Of a stretch of 41,049 bases of DNA, positions 16,521-24,452 are shown one piece after another. The notes below the pieces were generated by a model. That model was not told the DNA's origin and searched no databases. It saw only the letters and a list, made by a program, of their open reading frames with translations. The stretch comes from Acidobacteriota bacterium (GTDB taxonomy: Bacteria; Acidobacteriota; Terriglobia; Bryobacterales; Bryobacteraceae), in NCBI GenBank assembly GCA_018268935.1, contig JAFDVS010000063.1, positions 1-41,049 of the forward strand, read 5' to 3'. Numbering within the stretch: the first letter of the stretch is position 1; every line of letters starts with the position of its first letter. Both the position numbers and the translations under genes were made by a program.

Positions 16521-18320
16521 TTACTCCATCTCATCTTTTCCCGCATACAACTCGGCAACGACGTTGTGGAAGTTCTCCAACACCTTGCCACGGCGCACCT
16601 TCATGGTGGCGGTGAGTTCGCCGTGTTCGATGGAGAATTCGCGTTCGAGGATGCGGAACTTTCGGATCTGTTCAAAAGGGGCTAACTGCTGATTGGCTTT
16701 GCGCACGGCGCGCTTCACTTCGCTCAACACCGGATCGGCGGCTGCGAGTTCGTGCAGGGGAGCGGTGGTGTTGCTCTCCATGCCCTTCAACGATCTGGCG
16801 GCCGCTTCGTTTAACGTGAACAACGCGGAGACATAGGGGCGGCGATCGCCGACGAGAATCATCTGGCTGAAGATGGGCTCCATTTTGAGCAGGCCTTCGA
16901 GACGCGAAGGATAGATCTTCTTTCCATTCGAAGAGACGATCATTTCCTTCTTACGGCCGGTGATGGAGAAGAAGCCCTGCTCATCGACGGCGGCGATGTC
17001 GCCGGTATGAAGCCAGCCGTCGCGCAGAACCTGGGCTGTTGTTTCCGGGTCACGGAAATAGCCGCTGAAGATGGTGGGGCCGCCGAGGCAGAGCTCGCCT
17101 TCTTCGCTGAGCTTCCACTTCACTCCCGGCAGCATGCGGCCGATGCTTCCCGGCTTCGGATTCACCATGGGATTGAGTGTCGTGATGCCGCCTTCGGTCA
17201 ATCCATAACCTTCGATCAACGGCATGCCAATCGCTTCGTAGAAATGCGCCAGATCCTTACCGAGAGGCGCGGCGCCGGAAACAGGCATGCGCATCTGGCC
17301 GCCGAAGCGGGCGCGTAATTTGGAGAAAACGACCTTATCGGCGATTTTCAGGGCAGACGGCATCCAAACCGGAGTGCGCTTGCCCTGGTTGCGCAACTGG
17401 TTGGCTTTGAGGGCGAGGCCCAGCGCGCCCCAGAAGATGCGCTGCATGGCCGGCCCGCGTTTCTTTATTTCGGTGCAGACGCTCGAATAGATGCGCTCCC
17501 AGACGCGCGGCGGCGCGAGGAAGAACGTTGGTGCGACGCTTTGCATTTCGTGCGGCAGGCGGCTGAGCCCCTCGCTGAAATATGTGGGCGCGCCGCAACG
17601 GGCGCTCATCAATTCGATGCCGATGCGTTGTGCGATGTGCGCGGAAGGGAGGAAGGCGAGTGTGCGGTCTTTGGGGGAGAGGTCGACCACCTGCGTACCC
17701 ATGTCGACGTTGGTCACCAGTGCCTGGTGTGTGGTGAGGGCCATCTTCGGCTCGCCCGTCGCACCGGAGGTGAGGTAGAGAATGGCGTAATCTTCGGGGC
17801 GCACCTGTGCGTGGAGATTGGCGAAGAATTGCGGATCGCGCGCGATGGCATTGCGGCCCTGTTCCCGAAGCTGTGCCAGTGTCGGCACGCCATCCGCTTC
17901 GCCCGTGAGCAGAACCCACTGCACGCCCAGCCTTGCTCCGCCGGCGCTTTGGAGGGCACGCAGCGCTTTCGGTGTATCCACGAAAACGAGCTTCGCCGTG
18001 GAAGCTTCGAGAGTTTTCAAAATCTCCACGGGGGGATAACTGGTGTAGACAGCGGCGGAGATGGCGCCGCACGCCATAATGCCGAAATCGGCGAAATACA
18101 ACTCGGCGCGAGTCTCCGAATGGAGCGCGACGATATCGCCGCGGCGAATTCCGAGCGTGGCCAATCCGGCGGCGATCTCTCGCGCGATGTCGCGAAACGC
18201 TCCCCACGTGTAGCTGTTGTATTGGCCCTTGCCGGACGTGGGCTGATGGAGCGCGGGCGTTTGTTCGCCGTATGCGGCTGCAGCCTCTTCCAGCAGAGTG
18301 AATACTGTTCGGACACTCAT
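16521..18320 (-). CDS. Long-chain fatty acid-CoA ligase (AMP-forming, FadD15-like)
   Basis: This 599-residue adenylate-forming enzyme activates a fatty acid to acyl-AMP and then acyl-CoA. Motifs are the P-loop-like YLTSGATGEPKM (182-193), EGYGLTEGG (A4), and LHTGDIAAVDEQGFF followed by GRKKEMIVSSNGKKIYPS (A7-A8 and hinge). ATG 18320 (MSVRTVFTLLEEAA) is preferred because homologous sequence starts there; an upstream extension would run into the divergent gene. The last stretch (VRRGKVLENFHNVVAELY) is the usual C-terminus of the FadD15 group. It is transcribed with oligopeptidase B, 3 bases downstream. It is divergent from the inositol-phosphatase-family gene across 50 bases. Confidence 0.92.
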   Translation of the reverse strand: MSVRTVFTLLEEAAAAYGEQTPALHQPTSGKGQYNSYTWGAFRDIAREIAAGLATLGIRRGDIVALHSETRAELYFADFGIMACGAISAAVYTSYPPVEILKTLEASTAKLVFVDTPKALRALQSAGGARLGVQWVLLTGEADGVPTLAQLREQGRNAIARDPQFFANLHAQVRPEDYAILYLTSGATGEPKMALTTHQALVTNVDMGTQVVDLSPKDRTLAFLPSAHIAQRIGIELMSARCGAPTYFSEGLSRLPHEMQSVAPTFFLAPPRVWERIYSSVCTEIKKRGPAMQRIFWGALGLALKANQLRNQGKRTPVWMPSALKIADKVVFSKLRARFGGQMRMPVSGAAPLGKDLAHFYEAIGMPLIEGYGLTEGGITTLNPMVNPKPGSIGRMLPGVKWKLSEEGELCLGGPTIFSGYFRDPETTAQVLRDGWLHTGDIAAVDEQGFFSITGRKKEMIVSSNGKKIYPSRLEGLLKMEPIFSQMILVGDRRPYVSALFTLNEAAARSLKGMESNTTAPLHELAAADPVLSEVKRAVRKANQQLAPFEQIRKFRILEREFSIEHGELTATMKVRRGKVLENFHNVVAELYAGKDEME

Positions 18321-18356
18321 AGCTTTGAGAATCGTAGCACGGTGACGGGTGGCAGC

Positions 18357-18362
18357 TACAAT
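18357..18362 (+). promoter_or_regulatory. Candidate -10 box TACAAT
   Basis: TACAAT lies 8 bases before the ATG at 18371 in the short divergent gap. No convincing -35 is visible at the right distance. If used, the transcript would have almost no leader. The AAAAAGGA directly before the ATG is too close to act as a standard Shine-Dalgarno. Confidence 0.4.
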
Positions 18363-18370
18363 AAAAAGGA

Positions 18371-19141
18371 ATGTCTTTTGCAAGAGAATTGGAGGTAGCG
18401 CGCGAAGCGGCCCGCAAGGCCGGCGAGCTTGCCCTCTGCTATCAACGTGACGGCGTTTGCGCCGAAGAAAAATACGACGAATCCCCAGTTACGATTGCCG
18501 ATCGAGAGGCGGAGAAGCTGATCGCATCGATGCTTTCCGAGGCGTTTCCCGACGACGGCCTGATGGGAGAAGAAGGCGCCGGACGGCCTGCCCTGAGCGG
18601 GCGGCGCTGGATCATCGACCCGATTGACGGCACGCGCGATTTCTCGCGTGGTAGCCCGCTGTGGTCGGTGCTGATCGGATTGGAAGCGAACGACGAAGTG
18701 CAGGTGGGCGTGGTGAACATTCCGGCCTGGCATCAGGAGTATTACGCCACGCGCGGCGGCGGCGCTTTCTGCAACGGCAAGCCGATTCGTGTTTCGGACA
18801 TCGACACGGCAACGAAGTCCGTGCTGTTCTTCAATGGCCTGCGTGAAGCCTATCGCCGTGAGTTCGCGCCGCGGATGATCGACTTCATGGGCAAGTTCTG
18901 GGCCGTGCGCAGCATGAGCGGCGCACCCGATGCGATGCTGGTGGCCGCGGGCCACGGCGAAGTGTGGGTGGAGCCGGCGGCGCAACCCTGGGACCTGGCG
19001 CCGATTCAGGTGATCATGGAAGAAGCCGGCGGCAAGTTCTTCAACTTCGATGGCGGGCGCAGCATTCACGCGGGCAACTGCGTGGTGTGCACTCCGGCGC
19101 TGGAAGCGGAAGTCAAATCATTCCTCAGTGGTGGGCGCTAG
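18371..19141 (+). CDS. Inositol-monophosphatase-family phosphatase (HisN / histidinol-phosphatase-like)
   Basis: This 256-residue Mg2+-dependent phosphatase has the full family signature: GEE at 66-68 (Glu67), WIIDPIDGTRDF at 80-91 (Asp83, Asp86) and PWDLAP at 206-211 (Asp208), which bind two or three metal ions. The insertion pattern (SRGSPLWSVLIGLE, GGGAFCNGKPIRVS) matches histidinol-phosphate phosphatases of the HisN type as well as inositol-1-phosphatases. I therefore call the family and not the substrate. The gene stands alone. It overlaps the convergent DUF1569 gene by CTAG, which is a stop on both strands. Confidence 0.9.
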   Translation: MSFARELEVAREAARKAGELALCYQRDGVCAEEKYDESPVTIADREAEKLIASMLSEAFPDDGLMGEEGAGRPALSGRRWIIDPIDGTRDFSRGSPLWSVLIGLEANDEVQVGVVNIPAWHQEYYATRGGGAFCNGKPIRVSDIDTATKSVLFFNGLREAYRREFAPRMIDFMGKFWAVRSMSGAPDAMLVAAGHGEVWVEPAAQPWDLAPIQVIMEEAGGKFFNFDGGRSIHAGNCVVCTPALEAEVKSFLSGGR

Positions 19142-19593
19142 ATTCCGAACTGCCGGAAGTGATGATCGGCGTGGCGGTACGCCCAGTGCATCCATTCCTG
19201 TTGGGTTAATTCGCCAAAGATAGGGTGGCGGCCGAAACGGAAGTCGCGAGGTTCGCGTACGAAGCGGCCCAGCGCAGCGTGGAGGGCCGCTCTGTCTTTG
19301 GCGAAGTCGACCGGCTTGGTGCCACCGGCGAACTGATCGGACTCTGGCCGCGTCGGCACACCTTTCGGCCAGGGCAGGGAAGTGTGCAGCGCGATCCATC
19401 GGATGAAGGTGCGATTCCAGAAAGTAATTACTTCACTCACCTTGCGCTCGCCCATGGCGAGGCTCATCGCGTCGTTCAGGTGGCACACCATCTGATGGGC
19501 GTTCATGCGGCCCCACTGTGCGGGTGTGCTGGGCTGTAGTTGCTGCAATCGCTGCTGTAATTCCTGGACGGTTGTGTTGTCGAGGTTCTTCAT
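19138..19593 (-). CDS. DUF1569 (DinB-like fold) protein
   Basis: This 151-residue protein fits DUF1569, part of the DinB/YfiT four-helix superfamily. Conserved features are RMNAHQMVCHLNDAMSLAMGERK (about 30-52), the central LPWPKGVPTRPE segment, and HPIFGELTQQEWMHWAYRHADHHFRQFG at the end. Their histidines could form the DinB-type metal triad. Function in the family is unknown; DinB-like proteins often use thiols such as bacillithiol or mycothiol. ATG 19591-19593 is preferred over an upstream TTG because GGGGGG lies five bases before it. A 48-base gap separates it from the upstream PPC gene, so it may be the end of that operon. Confidence 0.82.
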   Translation of the reverse strand: MKNLDNTTVQELQQRLQQLQPSTPAQWGRMNAHQMVCHLNDAMSLAMGERKVSEVITFWNRTFIRWIALHTSLPWPKGVPTRPESDQFAGGTKPVDFAKDRAALHAALGRFVREPRDFRFGRHPIFGELTQQEWMHWAYRHADHHFRQFGI

Positions 19594-19641
19594 CGTGCCC
19601 CCCAACTAAAATAAGCGGAAATCGGGCGCGATGGAGATCAC

Positions 19642-20136
19642 TTATTTCTCGATGGTGAGTTCCGGATAGCCACTGGCCGGATCGTGTTTGCGCAGGAATC
19701 GCAAGCCGGTGAGTTCGCCGATGGCGATTTCCGCGGTGGTGTAGATCTTGCAGCCCTCCATCAGATGGCCGCCGATGGTAACGCCATTTCCATCAGAGAC
19801 GGACAGGTGCAGGTGCCCTCCGCCCTGTTCCACGGTGCCGACTAGAGAAACAATTTCCATCTTTCCTGTTTTGGTGGTGGATTCGGGGCGATTGGCGAAC
19901 CGGAGGCGTGTTTCGGTGAGGCTGCCGACTGTGGTGAGTATGACGCCAGCCGCGATTTTGTTGCGCTGCACGTAGCCGGTGATGCCTTTCATCAGATCGT
20001 CGCCGGGACGAAGGCGGAGGACGTGCACTTTCATTGTCGTGGTGGATGCGGAATCGGCGGGCTCGGCGTGGAGCAATGCGGCCAGCGTGAGGAGGAGTGT
20101 CAAGAGGAGGGGCATTTTCAATAGTCCGGTCTCCAT
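19642..20136 (-). CDS. Exported PPC-domain (DUF296) protein
   Basis: A 164-residue protein with an N-terminal signal sequence (LLLTLLLTLAALLHA) and one PPC domain (plant and prokaryote conserved, DUF296) at about 35-150. Diagnostic residues are the VHVLRLRPGDDLMKGITGYVQ opening, GGHLHLSVSDGNG and TIGGHLMEGCKIYTTAEIAI. In the family the clustered histidines bind a metal and the protein trimerises. Bacterial function is not known, and an exported form is less common. Two starts are possible: 20136, which overlaps the preceding gene by 19 bases, or 20115. It is the last member of the coupled operon that begins at 23486. Confidence 0.85.
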   Translation of the reverse strand: METGLLKMPLLLTLLLTLAALLHAEPADSASTTTMKVHVLRLRPGDDLMKGITGYVQRNKIAAGVILTTVGSLTETRLRFANRPESTTKTGKMEIVSLVGTVEQGGGHLHLSVSDGNGVTIGGHLMEGCKIYTTAEIAIGELTGLRFLRKHDPASGYPELTIEK

Positions 20137-21278
20137 GGGCGGTGTTCTTCCACATCGTCAATGAGCAGCCGAGCGCCTTGGTTGTCGGTAGGGTTGAACC
20201 ACAGGATTCGTTCGAACTCGCGGTGGGCTTCCTCGAAGCGCTGGAGCCGCCACAGGCAAAGTGCGTACCCCATCAGGCAGCGAAGAAAGGGCCGGTTGTC
20301 GATGAGTCCCCAAGGGAGCAGGCCGATGAAGTTCTCTCCCAGTGAGAGTTCGCCGATGCGCACACCAACCTCGTAGTGGCGGATGGCTCGTTCCGGATAA
20401 CGATCAAACAGGAAGTGACCGAGATGGGAATGGGCGTCTAGGCAGCGCAGATCCGCGAGGCAGAGCTCATGCAGAACCGCATTGGCCAACCTGAGTTGTC
20501 CTGCGTTCGCGTAATCCACGGCGCGAAGGATGGGGTCGCCGTCGACGACATCCAGATCATTGCCGGGAAGGATCTGCTGCATTTCGTACTGCGGACGGGG
20601 CCCCCATGCCTGTTGTGCCTTGACCCATTTCTCGCATGGAGGTTCGTCACCCCAGTATTCTTCCTTTGGATCCCACGTGCCGAAGGGAGTGAGCGCCAAT
20701 GGTTCCAGGCTCAATGCAGAGGCATCGATGGTGTTGGAGAGGAGTTTCGCCGGTTTGCCGGATTCCCGCGGCAGCAATACGGTGATGATTTCGCCTGGGG
20801 CGGCGCTGGCCCTGTTGGCGAGGCGAAGCGGGACGAGAGTGCTGCTCCCCTTGGCGCGGCAGCACCACGTGTTATTCGTGGCCCGCGCGAGCAGGATGAA
20901 ATCCTTCGTCTCGCCCTCACTGCCGGTGGGGGGCGTGCGGCTGGAGGGAGGATAGGGTTTCAAGCCCATCCAGTGCCGATACACGGCGAAGCAATCCGTG
21001 TTTGGCCCAGTGTTTGGTAACTCCACGTCCGCGGCGCAGAGTTTGTAGATCCGGCCATCCCGCGCCCGGCACTTCGCGGTGACACCGCGCAAGATGTTCC
21101 CATCGAAATCGAAGCCGAGCAAGGAGAGCGGAGTACCGGCGACAAGCACATCGCAAGGCGTCTTAACGTATCTGTTCAACGCCAATGCCAACGCGGACAT
21201 CTCCTCTTGTTCGCCAATCGCATCAGCGAGGAAATTAGCAACGGCAACGTCGAGCCGTTTCCGCGTGAGCTTGCTCAT
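20118..21278 (-). CDS. Uncharacterised protein with C-terminal TPR-like helices
   Basis: I do not recognise this 386-residue protein. The N-terminal half is beta-rich and contains TPCDVLVAGTPLSLLGFDFDGN and GRIYKLCAADVELP. The C-terminal third (about 270-375) looks like TPR-type helix pairs: AVDYANAGQLRLANAVLHEL, DAHSHLGHFLFDRYPERAIRHYE, CLMGYALCLWRLQRFEEAHREFERILWFNP. The last of these is a good TPR match, which suggests protein-protein contact. There is no signal peptide or transmembrane segment. ATG 21276-21278 is chosen because it forms an ATGA overlap with the stop of the M48 protease, indicating coupled translation. The function is open; partnership with the protease is suggested by position only. 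Confidence 0.78.
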   Translation of the reverse strand: MSKLTRKRLDVAVANFLADAIGEQEEMSALALALNRYVKTPCDVLVAGTPLSLLGFDFDGNILRGVTAKCRARDGRIYKLCAADVELPNTGPNTDCFAVYRHWMGLKPYPPSSRTPPTGSEGETKDFILLARATNNTWCCRAKGSSTLVPLRLANRASAAPGEIITVLLPRESGKPAKLLSNTIDASALSLEPLALTPFGTWDPKEEYWGDEPPCEKWVKAQQAWGPRPQYEMQQILPGNDLDVVDGDPILRAVDYANAGQLRLANAVLHELCLADLRCLDAHSHLGHFLFDRYPERAIRHYEVGVRIGELSLGENFIGLLPWGLIDNRPFLRCLMGYALCLWRLQRFEEAHREFERILWFNPTDNQGARLLIDDVEEHRPWRPDY

Positions 21279-22075
21279 CGGGCGGCGCAACGCTCCTGGC
21301 GGATCTTTAGGGCCTCCGGCATCCACTCGGCAAACTGGCGGATGCGTGTGGAGTGGCTGGGGTGAGTGGACGTGAATTCGGCGGGGCCTTTGCCGGTCAC
21401 CTGGCCCATGCGCACCCAGAGCTTCGGTGCTTCCTGTGGATCGAAGCAGGCGCGGGCGGCGAAGATGAGGCCCATGTAATCGGCTTCGGATTCATGATCG
21501 CGGGAGAAGGGAAGCAGCACGCCATATTGCGCTCCAAGGCCGAAAGCGGCCAGCACGCCGCGCTGGGTGTTGTAATCCATGTCGCCGATGGCGACGCGGG
21601 TGGCCATCTCGCCAATGCGCATCAACTTCTGCTGCGCCATGCGTTCGGCGCCGTGGCGCGCGATGGCGTGCGCGATTTCGTGACCCATGACGATGGCAAG
21701 CCCGTCGCGGTTCTGCGTCACGGGAAGAATGCCGGTGTACACGGCCACTTTGCCGCCGGGCAAGCAGAACGCGTTGGCCTGTCGCGAGGCAATCACGTTG
21801 AACTCCCAGCGGAAGGCAGGCGCTTCGGACACTTCGGCGATTCTGCGGCCGATGTCGCGCACCGTGTCCACCACCTCGCCCGAGGGCACGACGCGCTCGC
21901 GGGCGAGGATCTGGCGGTAGGACGACAGGCCGAGCGCGGCTTCCTGATCCGGGCTGAGGTCCACCATGTGCTTGCGCCCGGTGAGGGGCACTGCTTCGCG
22001 GTGGCTGAAGTAGTAATAAATACCGTAGATGCCGAAGAAGAAGATCGGCAGCAGGACACGGGCTCTGGAGAACAT
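21275..22075 (-). CDS. M48-family membrane-anchored zinc metallopeptidase (OMA1-like)
   Basis: This 266-residue protein has one N-terminal transmembrane helix (about 7-24), so the catalytic domain is probably periplasmic. The zinc site is VMGHEIAHAIARHGAER (His132, Glu133, His136), with a third ligand in SRDHESEADYMG (about 192-202). The segment NAFCLPGGKVAVYTGIL (101-117) is the typical substrate-cleft strand of M48C (OMA1/BepA-like) proteases that degrade misfolded envelope proteins. It follows the DUF937 gene by 2 bases and overlaps the next gene by ATGA. The operon context (DUF697-like, DUF937, unknown repeat protein) suggests envelope quality control, which is inference. Confidence 0.92.
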   Translation of the reverse strand: MFSRARVLLPIFFFGIYGIYYYFSHREAVPLTGRKHMVDLSPDQEAALGLSSYRQILARERVVPSGEVVDTVRDIGRRIAEVSEAPAFRWEFNVIASRQANAFCLPGGKVAVYTGILPVTQNRDGLAIVMGHEIAHAIARHGAERMAQQKLMRIGEMATRVAIGDMDYNTQRGVLAAFGLGAQYGVLLPFSRDHESEADYMGLIFAARACFDPQEAPKLWVRMGQVTGKGPAEFTSTHPSHSTRIRQFAEWMPEALKIRQERCAAR

Positions 22076-22077
22076 AG

Positions 22078-22611
22078 TTACTTCTGGAAGAAGCGAGCGG
22101 CGATGCCGAGGACATCGTCGGCGACATTGCCATCGCGATTGGAATCGAGCAGCGAACTGAGCGTGCTCATCAGCCCGCCTTCGTCCTGCGGCTGCGTGGC
22201 GTGTTGTTTGCTGAGCGCGCCCATCACCATGGTGGCGACTACCGGCAGCATCTGTTTCATCATCTGCGCGGGCAGGCCGGTCTGGTCGCTGGCGGCATTG
22301 GCCGCGGCGCGGCTGGCATCTTTGCTGCCGAGCAGATGACCGAGGATGCCGTTGCCTTCCTGCACTGTTTCGGGCGCCTGGAGCGCACCGGTGTCATCGA
22401 GGAAGCGCGCATGATTGCCGCTCTGCAAAGCGCCGAGGATTCCCTCTATACCGCCTGCTTGCGACGCGTTGTTCTGCAGTCCGCCTTGCAGGGCGGGAAG
22501 CAACGAGGAAATAGCCGATGCAGCCTGGCTTTCGTCGATGCCGAACTGTCCGGCGAGTTGGCGCACGGCGCCGCCGCCCTGCGCCTGGAGCAATGTTTCG
22601 AGTAGATTCAC
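22078..22611 (-). CDS. DUF937 family protein
   Basis: This 177-residue protein fits DUF937. It is rich in Ala, Gly and Gln and predicted mostly helical, with MNLLETLLQAQGGGAVRQLAGQFGIDESQAASAISSLLPALQGGLQ at 1-46 and a conserved GNGILGHLLGSKDASRAAANAASDQTGL segment at about 86-113. The C-terminal MSTLSSLLDSNRDGNVADDVLGIAARFF holds DSNRDGNVADD, which resembles an EF-hand or dockerin-type calcium loop. The family has no established function. The start is GTG at 22609-22611, overlapping the stop of the preceding gene as GTGA, so it is translationally coupled. It lies between a membrane DUF697-like protein and the M48 protease. Confidence 0.83.
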   Translation of the reverse strand: MNLLETLLQAQGGGAVRQLAGQFGIDESQAASAISSLLPALQGGLQNNASQAGGIEGILGALQSGNHARFLDDTGALQAPETVQEGNGILGHLLGSKDASRAAANAASDQTGLPAQMMKQMLPVVATMVMGALSKQHATQPQDEGGLMSTLSSLLDSNRDGNVADDVLGIAARFFQK

Positions 22612-23486
22612 TTGGCCTCCGCTTTCTTGGGCGTCACTGCTTCGAGCAGTTGCTTCGCGACACGCTTGCCGGTTTCGAAGGCGCCTTCGTAGGCATCTTT
22701 GCGTTCCTGCCGGCTCATGGAATAGCCTTCGCGATACATCCGCTCCAGCACGCGCCCAGCCACATACGTTCCAGCATACGCGATGGCGGCTTTGGGAATG
22801 AGGCCTCCGCCGAATGGGATCTTGCCCACTAATTCACGAGCGACGGCGCGCCAGCCGAATGCGCCGGCGAGGATGGAGCCGATCTCGCCACGCTGCTCGC
22901 CGTAGCCAATCATGCGGTCACTGGCGGCGCCAAGCAGGAACGCCATGCGCACCTGGTTGACGGTGAGCACGGCGGTGTCGGAAGCGAACTCGCCCACGGC
23001 CCAGGGCAGAGAAACCACGCTTGGGATGACGTCGGGCAGTGCGGTGGCCAGTGAGAACAGGGCGTTTTCTTTGGCCACGGTGTGGATGATGCGATCCATG
23101 GCGGGCTGATAGAAGGGCGGAAACAGGCGCGCCAGCGGGAGCACGAACGACTCGCGGGCGTTGAGAATCTCGCCGATCATGCGCTGCGGATGATGACGCC
23201 GGAAGAGGAAGGCGCTTTGAGGCCGCGGCAGCCCCTCTTCGAAGATCTCGATATCGAAGCGCGGCGGTGCGTTCTTTTCCGTGGAGCGAAACAAATGGTT
23301 GAATGCTTCCAGGCGGCGCTCGCGAGAAAGGTGGGAGGGGATAAAATACTCCTCCATCTCCTCATAGGATTCCTCCGAGCGTGCATAGAGGCCGATCAGT
23401 ACGCCCTGATCGGCGAGGGCGCGCACGTCGTTAGGGTTCAGATGCGAGATAGCCGTCCAAACCTGCTTGAAGATGTGTTGTGCCAA
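22608..23486 (-). CDS. Membrane-associated protein with DUF697-like C-terminal region
   Basis: A 292-residue protein of unknown role. Residues 1-130 are charged and helical. From about 150 a hydrophobic region begins (FSLATALPDVIPSVVSLPWAVGEFASDTAVLTVNQVRMAFLLGAA), followed by GWRAVARELVGKIPFGGGLIPKAAIAYAGTYVAGRVLE. The glycine-rich hydrophobic stretch and its surroundings resemble the DUF697/YcjF-type domain often linked to GTPase or stress proteins. No P-loop is present here. The start is TTG at 23484-23486, preceded by GAGGA at a proper distance. It is the first gene of a coupled operon with DUF937, M48, a repeat protein and a PPC protein. Confidence 0.72.
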   Translation of the reverse strand: MAQHIFKQVWTAISHLNPNDVRALADQGVLIGLYARSEESYEEMEEYFIPSHLSRERRLEAFNHLFRSTEKNAPPRFDIEIFEEGLPRPQSAFLFRRHHPQRMIGEILNARESFVLPLARLFPPFYQPAMDRIIHTVAKENALFSLATALPDVIPSVVSLPWAVGEFASDTAVLTVNQVRMAFLLGAASDRMIGYGEQRGEIGSILAGAFGWRAVARELVGKIPFGGGLIPKAAIAYAGTYVAGRVLERMYREGYSMSRQERKDAYEGAFETGKRVAKQLLEAVTPKKAEAK

Positions 23487-23529
23487 TCGGGATCCTCGTC
23501 TTCTATCTTAGACGCACGTAACGCCCTGC

Positions 23530-23559
23530 TTGATACAAGGGATTCGAACCATGGATAAT
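23530..23559 (+). promoter_or_regulatory. Sigma-70-like promoter for the amidohydrolase-sulfatase-phoD operon
   Basis: TTGATA (23530-23535) and GATAAT (23554-23559) are separated by 18 bases and each matches the consensus in 5 of 6 positions. The predicted start point is near 23566, about five bases before the ATG at 23571. There is no Shine-Dalgarno at the usual distance, so the transcript would be nearly leaderless. Confidence 0.6.
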
Positions 23560-23570
23560 GCCCGGTAACG

Positions 23571-24452
23571 ATGAACCGGCGAAACTTTCTTCTCACCGCG
23601 GCGGCCGCGGCCGTCTCTCCCGCCCAGGACAACATTCCCATCATCGACATCCACCAGCACACGAACTATTCGCGGCGCACGGATGATGCTACGGTGGCGC
23701 ACCAGCGGAAGATGGGAATCACAAAGACCATTCTGCTGCCCGCGGGCTCGAAATACGGATTGGCGGCGCAGGCCGGCGGCAACGATACGGTGGTGGCGCT
23801 GGCCAAAAGGTATCCCAAGGAGTTCCTGTTCTTCGCCAACGAATTGCCCGACATCCCAGAGACGAAACCGGTGATTGAGAAGTTCCTCAAAATGGGCGCC
23901 ATCGGTATTGGGGAGCAGAAGTTTCCCGTCGATAGCGATTCGCCGCACATGGAACTGATTGCCTCCATCGCCCGTGATTACAACGTTCCGGTGTTGATGC
24001 ACTTCCAGCACGAAACGTACAACTACCACATTGAGCGCTTCCACAAGATGCTGGAGAAGTACAACAAGGTGAACTTCATCGGGCACGCTCAGACGTTCTG
24101 GAGCAACATCAGTAAGGGCGGCGATCAGAAGGTGCTCTATCCCACCGATAAGGTGACGCCCGGCGGCATCACGGACCGGCTGCTGGCGGATTATCCGAAC
24201 ATGTTCGCCGATCTTTCCGCGGGCAGCGGACTGAATGCGTTCAAGCGCGATCCGGAGCATGGCGCGGCGTTCATCAAGCGGCATCAGGATAAGCTGCTGT
24301 ACGGCAGCGATTGCAACGATTGGGTAGGCGAAGGCGAGAAATGCAGCGGGTCGCAACAGATCGCGATGATGCGCAAACTGGCGCCGGACGCCAAGGTGTT
24401 GCGCAAACTGTTCTGGGATAATTCGGCGAAGCTGTTCCGGATCAAGGCATGA
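23571..24452 (+). CDS. Tat-exported amidohydrolase (amidohydrolase_2 / TIM-barrel hydrolase)
   Basis: This 293-residue metal-dependent hydrolase of the ACMSD/amidohydrolase_2 type starts with MNRRNFLLTAAAAAVSPAQ, a twin-arginine leader. Metal-binding IIDIHQHT (Asp26, His28, His30) follows at 24-31. Further features are LMHFQHETY, NFIGHAQTFW, a FADLSAGSG segment and LLYGSDCNDW (final Asp) near the C-terminus. Members hydrolyse or decarboxylate lactones and aromatic acids; the substrate here is unknown. It is the first gene of a three-gene set of Tat-like exported hydrolases and overlaps the sulfatase gene by ATGA. Confidence 0.9.
   Translation: MNRRNFLLTAAAAAVSPAQDNIPIIDIHQHTNYSRRTDDATVAHQRKMGITKTILLPAGSKYGLAAQAGGNDTVVALAKRYPKEFLFFANELPDIPETKPVIEKFLKMGAIGIGEQKFPVDSDSPHMELIASIARDYNVPVLMHFQHETYNYHIERFHKMLEKYNKVNFIGHAQTFWSNISKGGDQKVLYPTDKVTPGGITDRLLADYPNMFADLSAGSGLNAFKRDPEHGAAFIKRHQDKLLYGSDCNDWVGEGEKCSGSQQIAMMRKLAPDAKVLRKLFWDNSAKLFRIKA

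Noticed and set aside
23539..23550. GGGATTCGAACC, resembling the T-arm of a tRNA on the minus strand
   Set aside because: The flanking bases do not form a T-stem or acceptor stem and there is no anticodon arm nearby, so this is a chance match.
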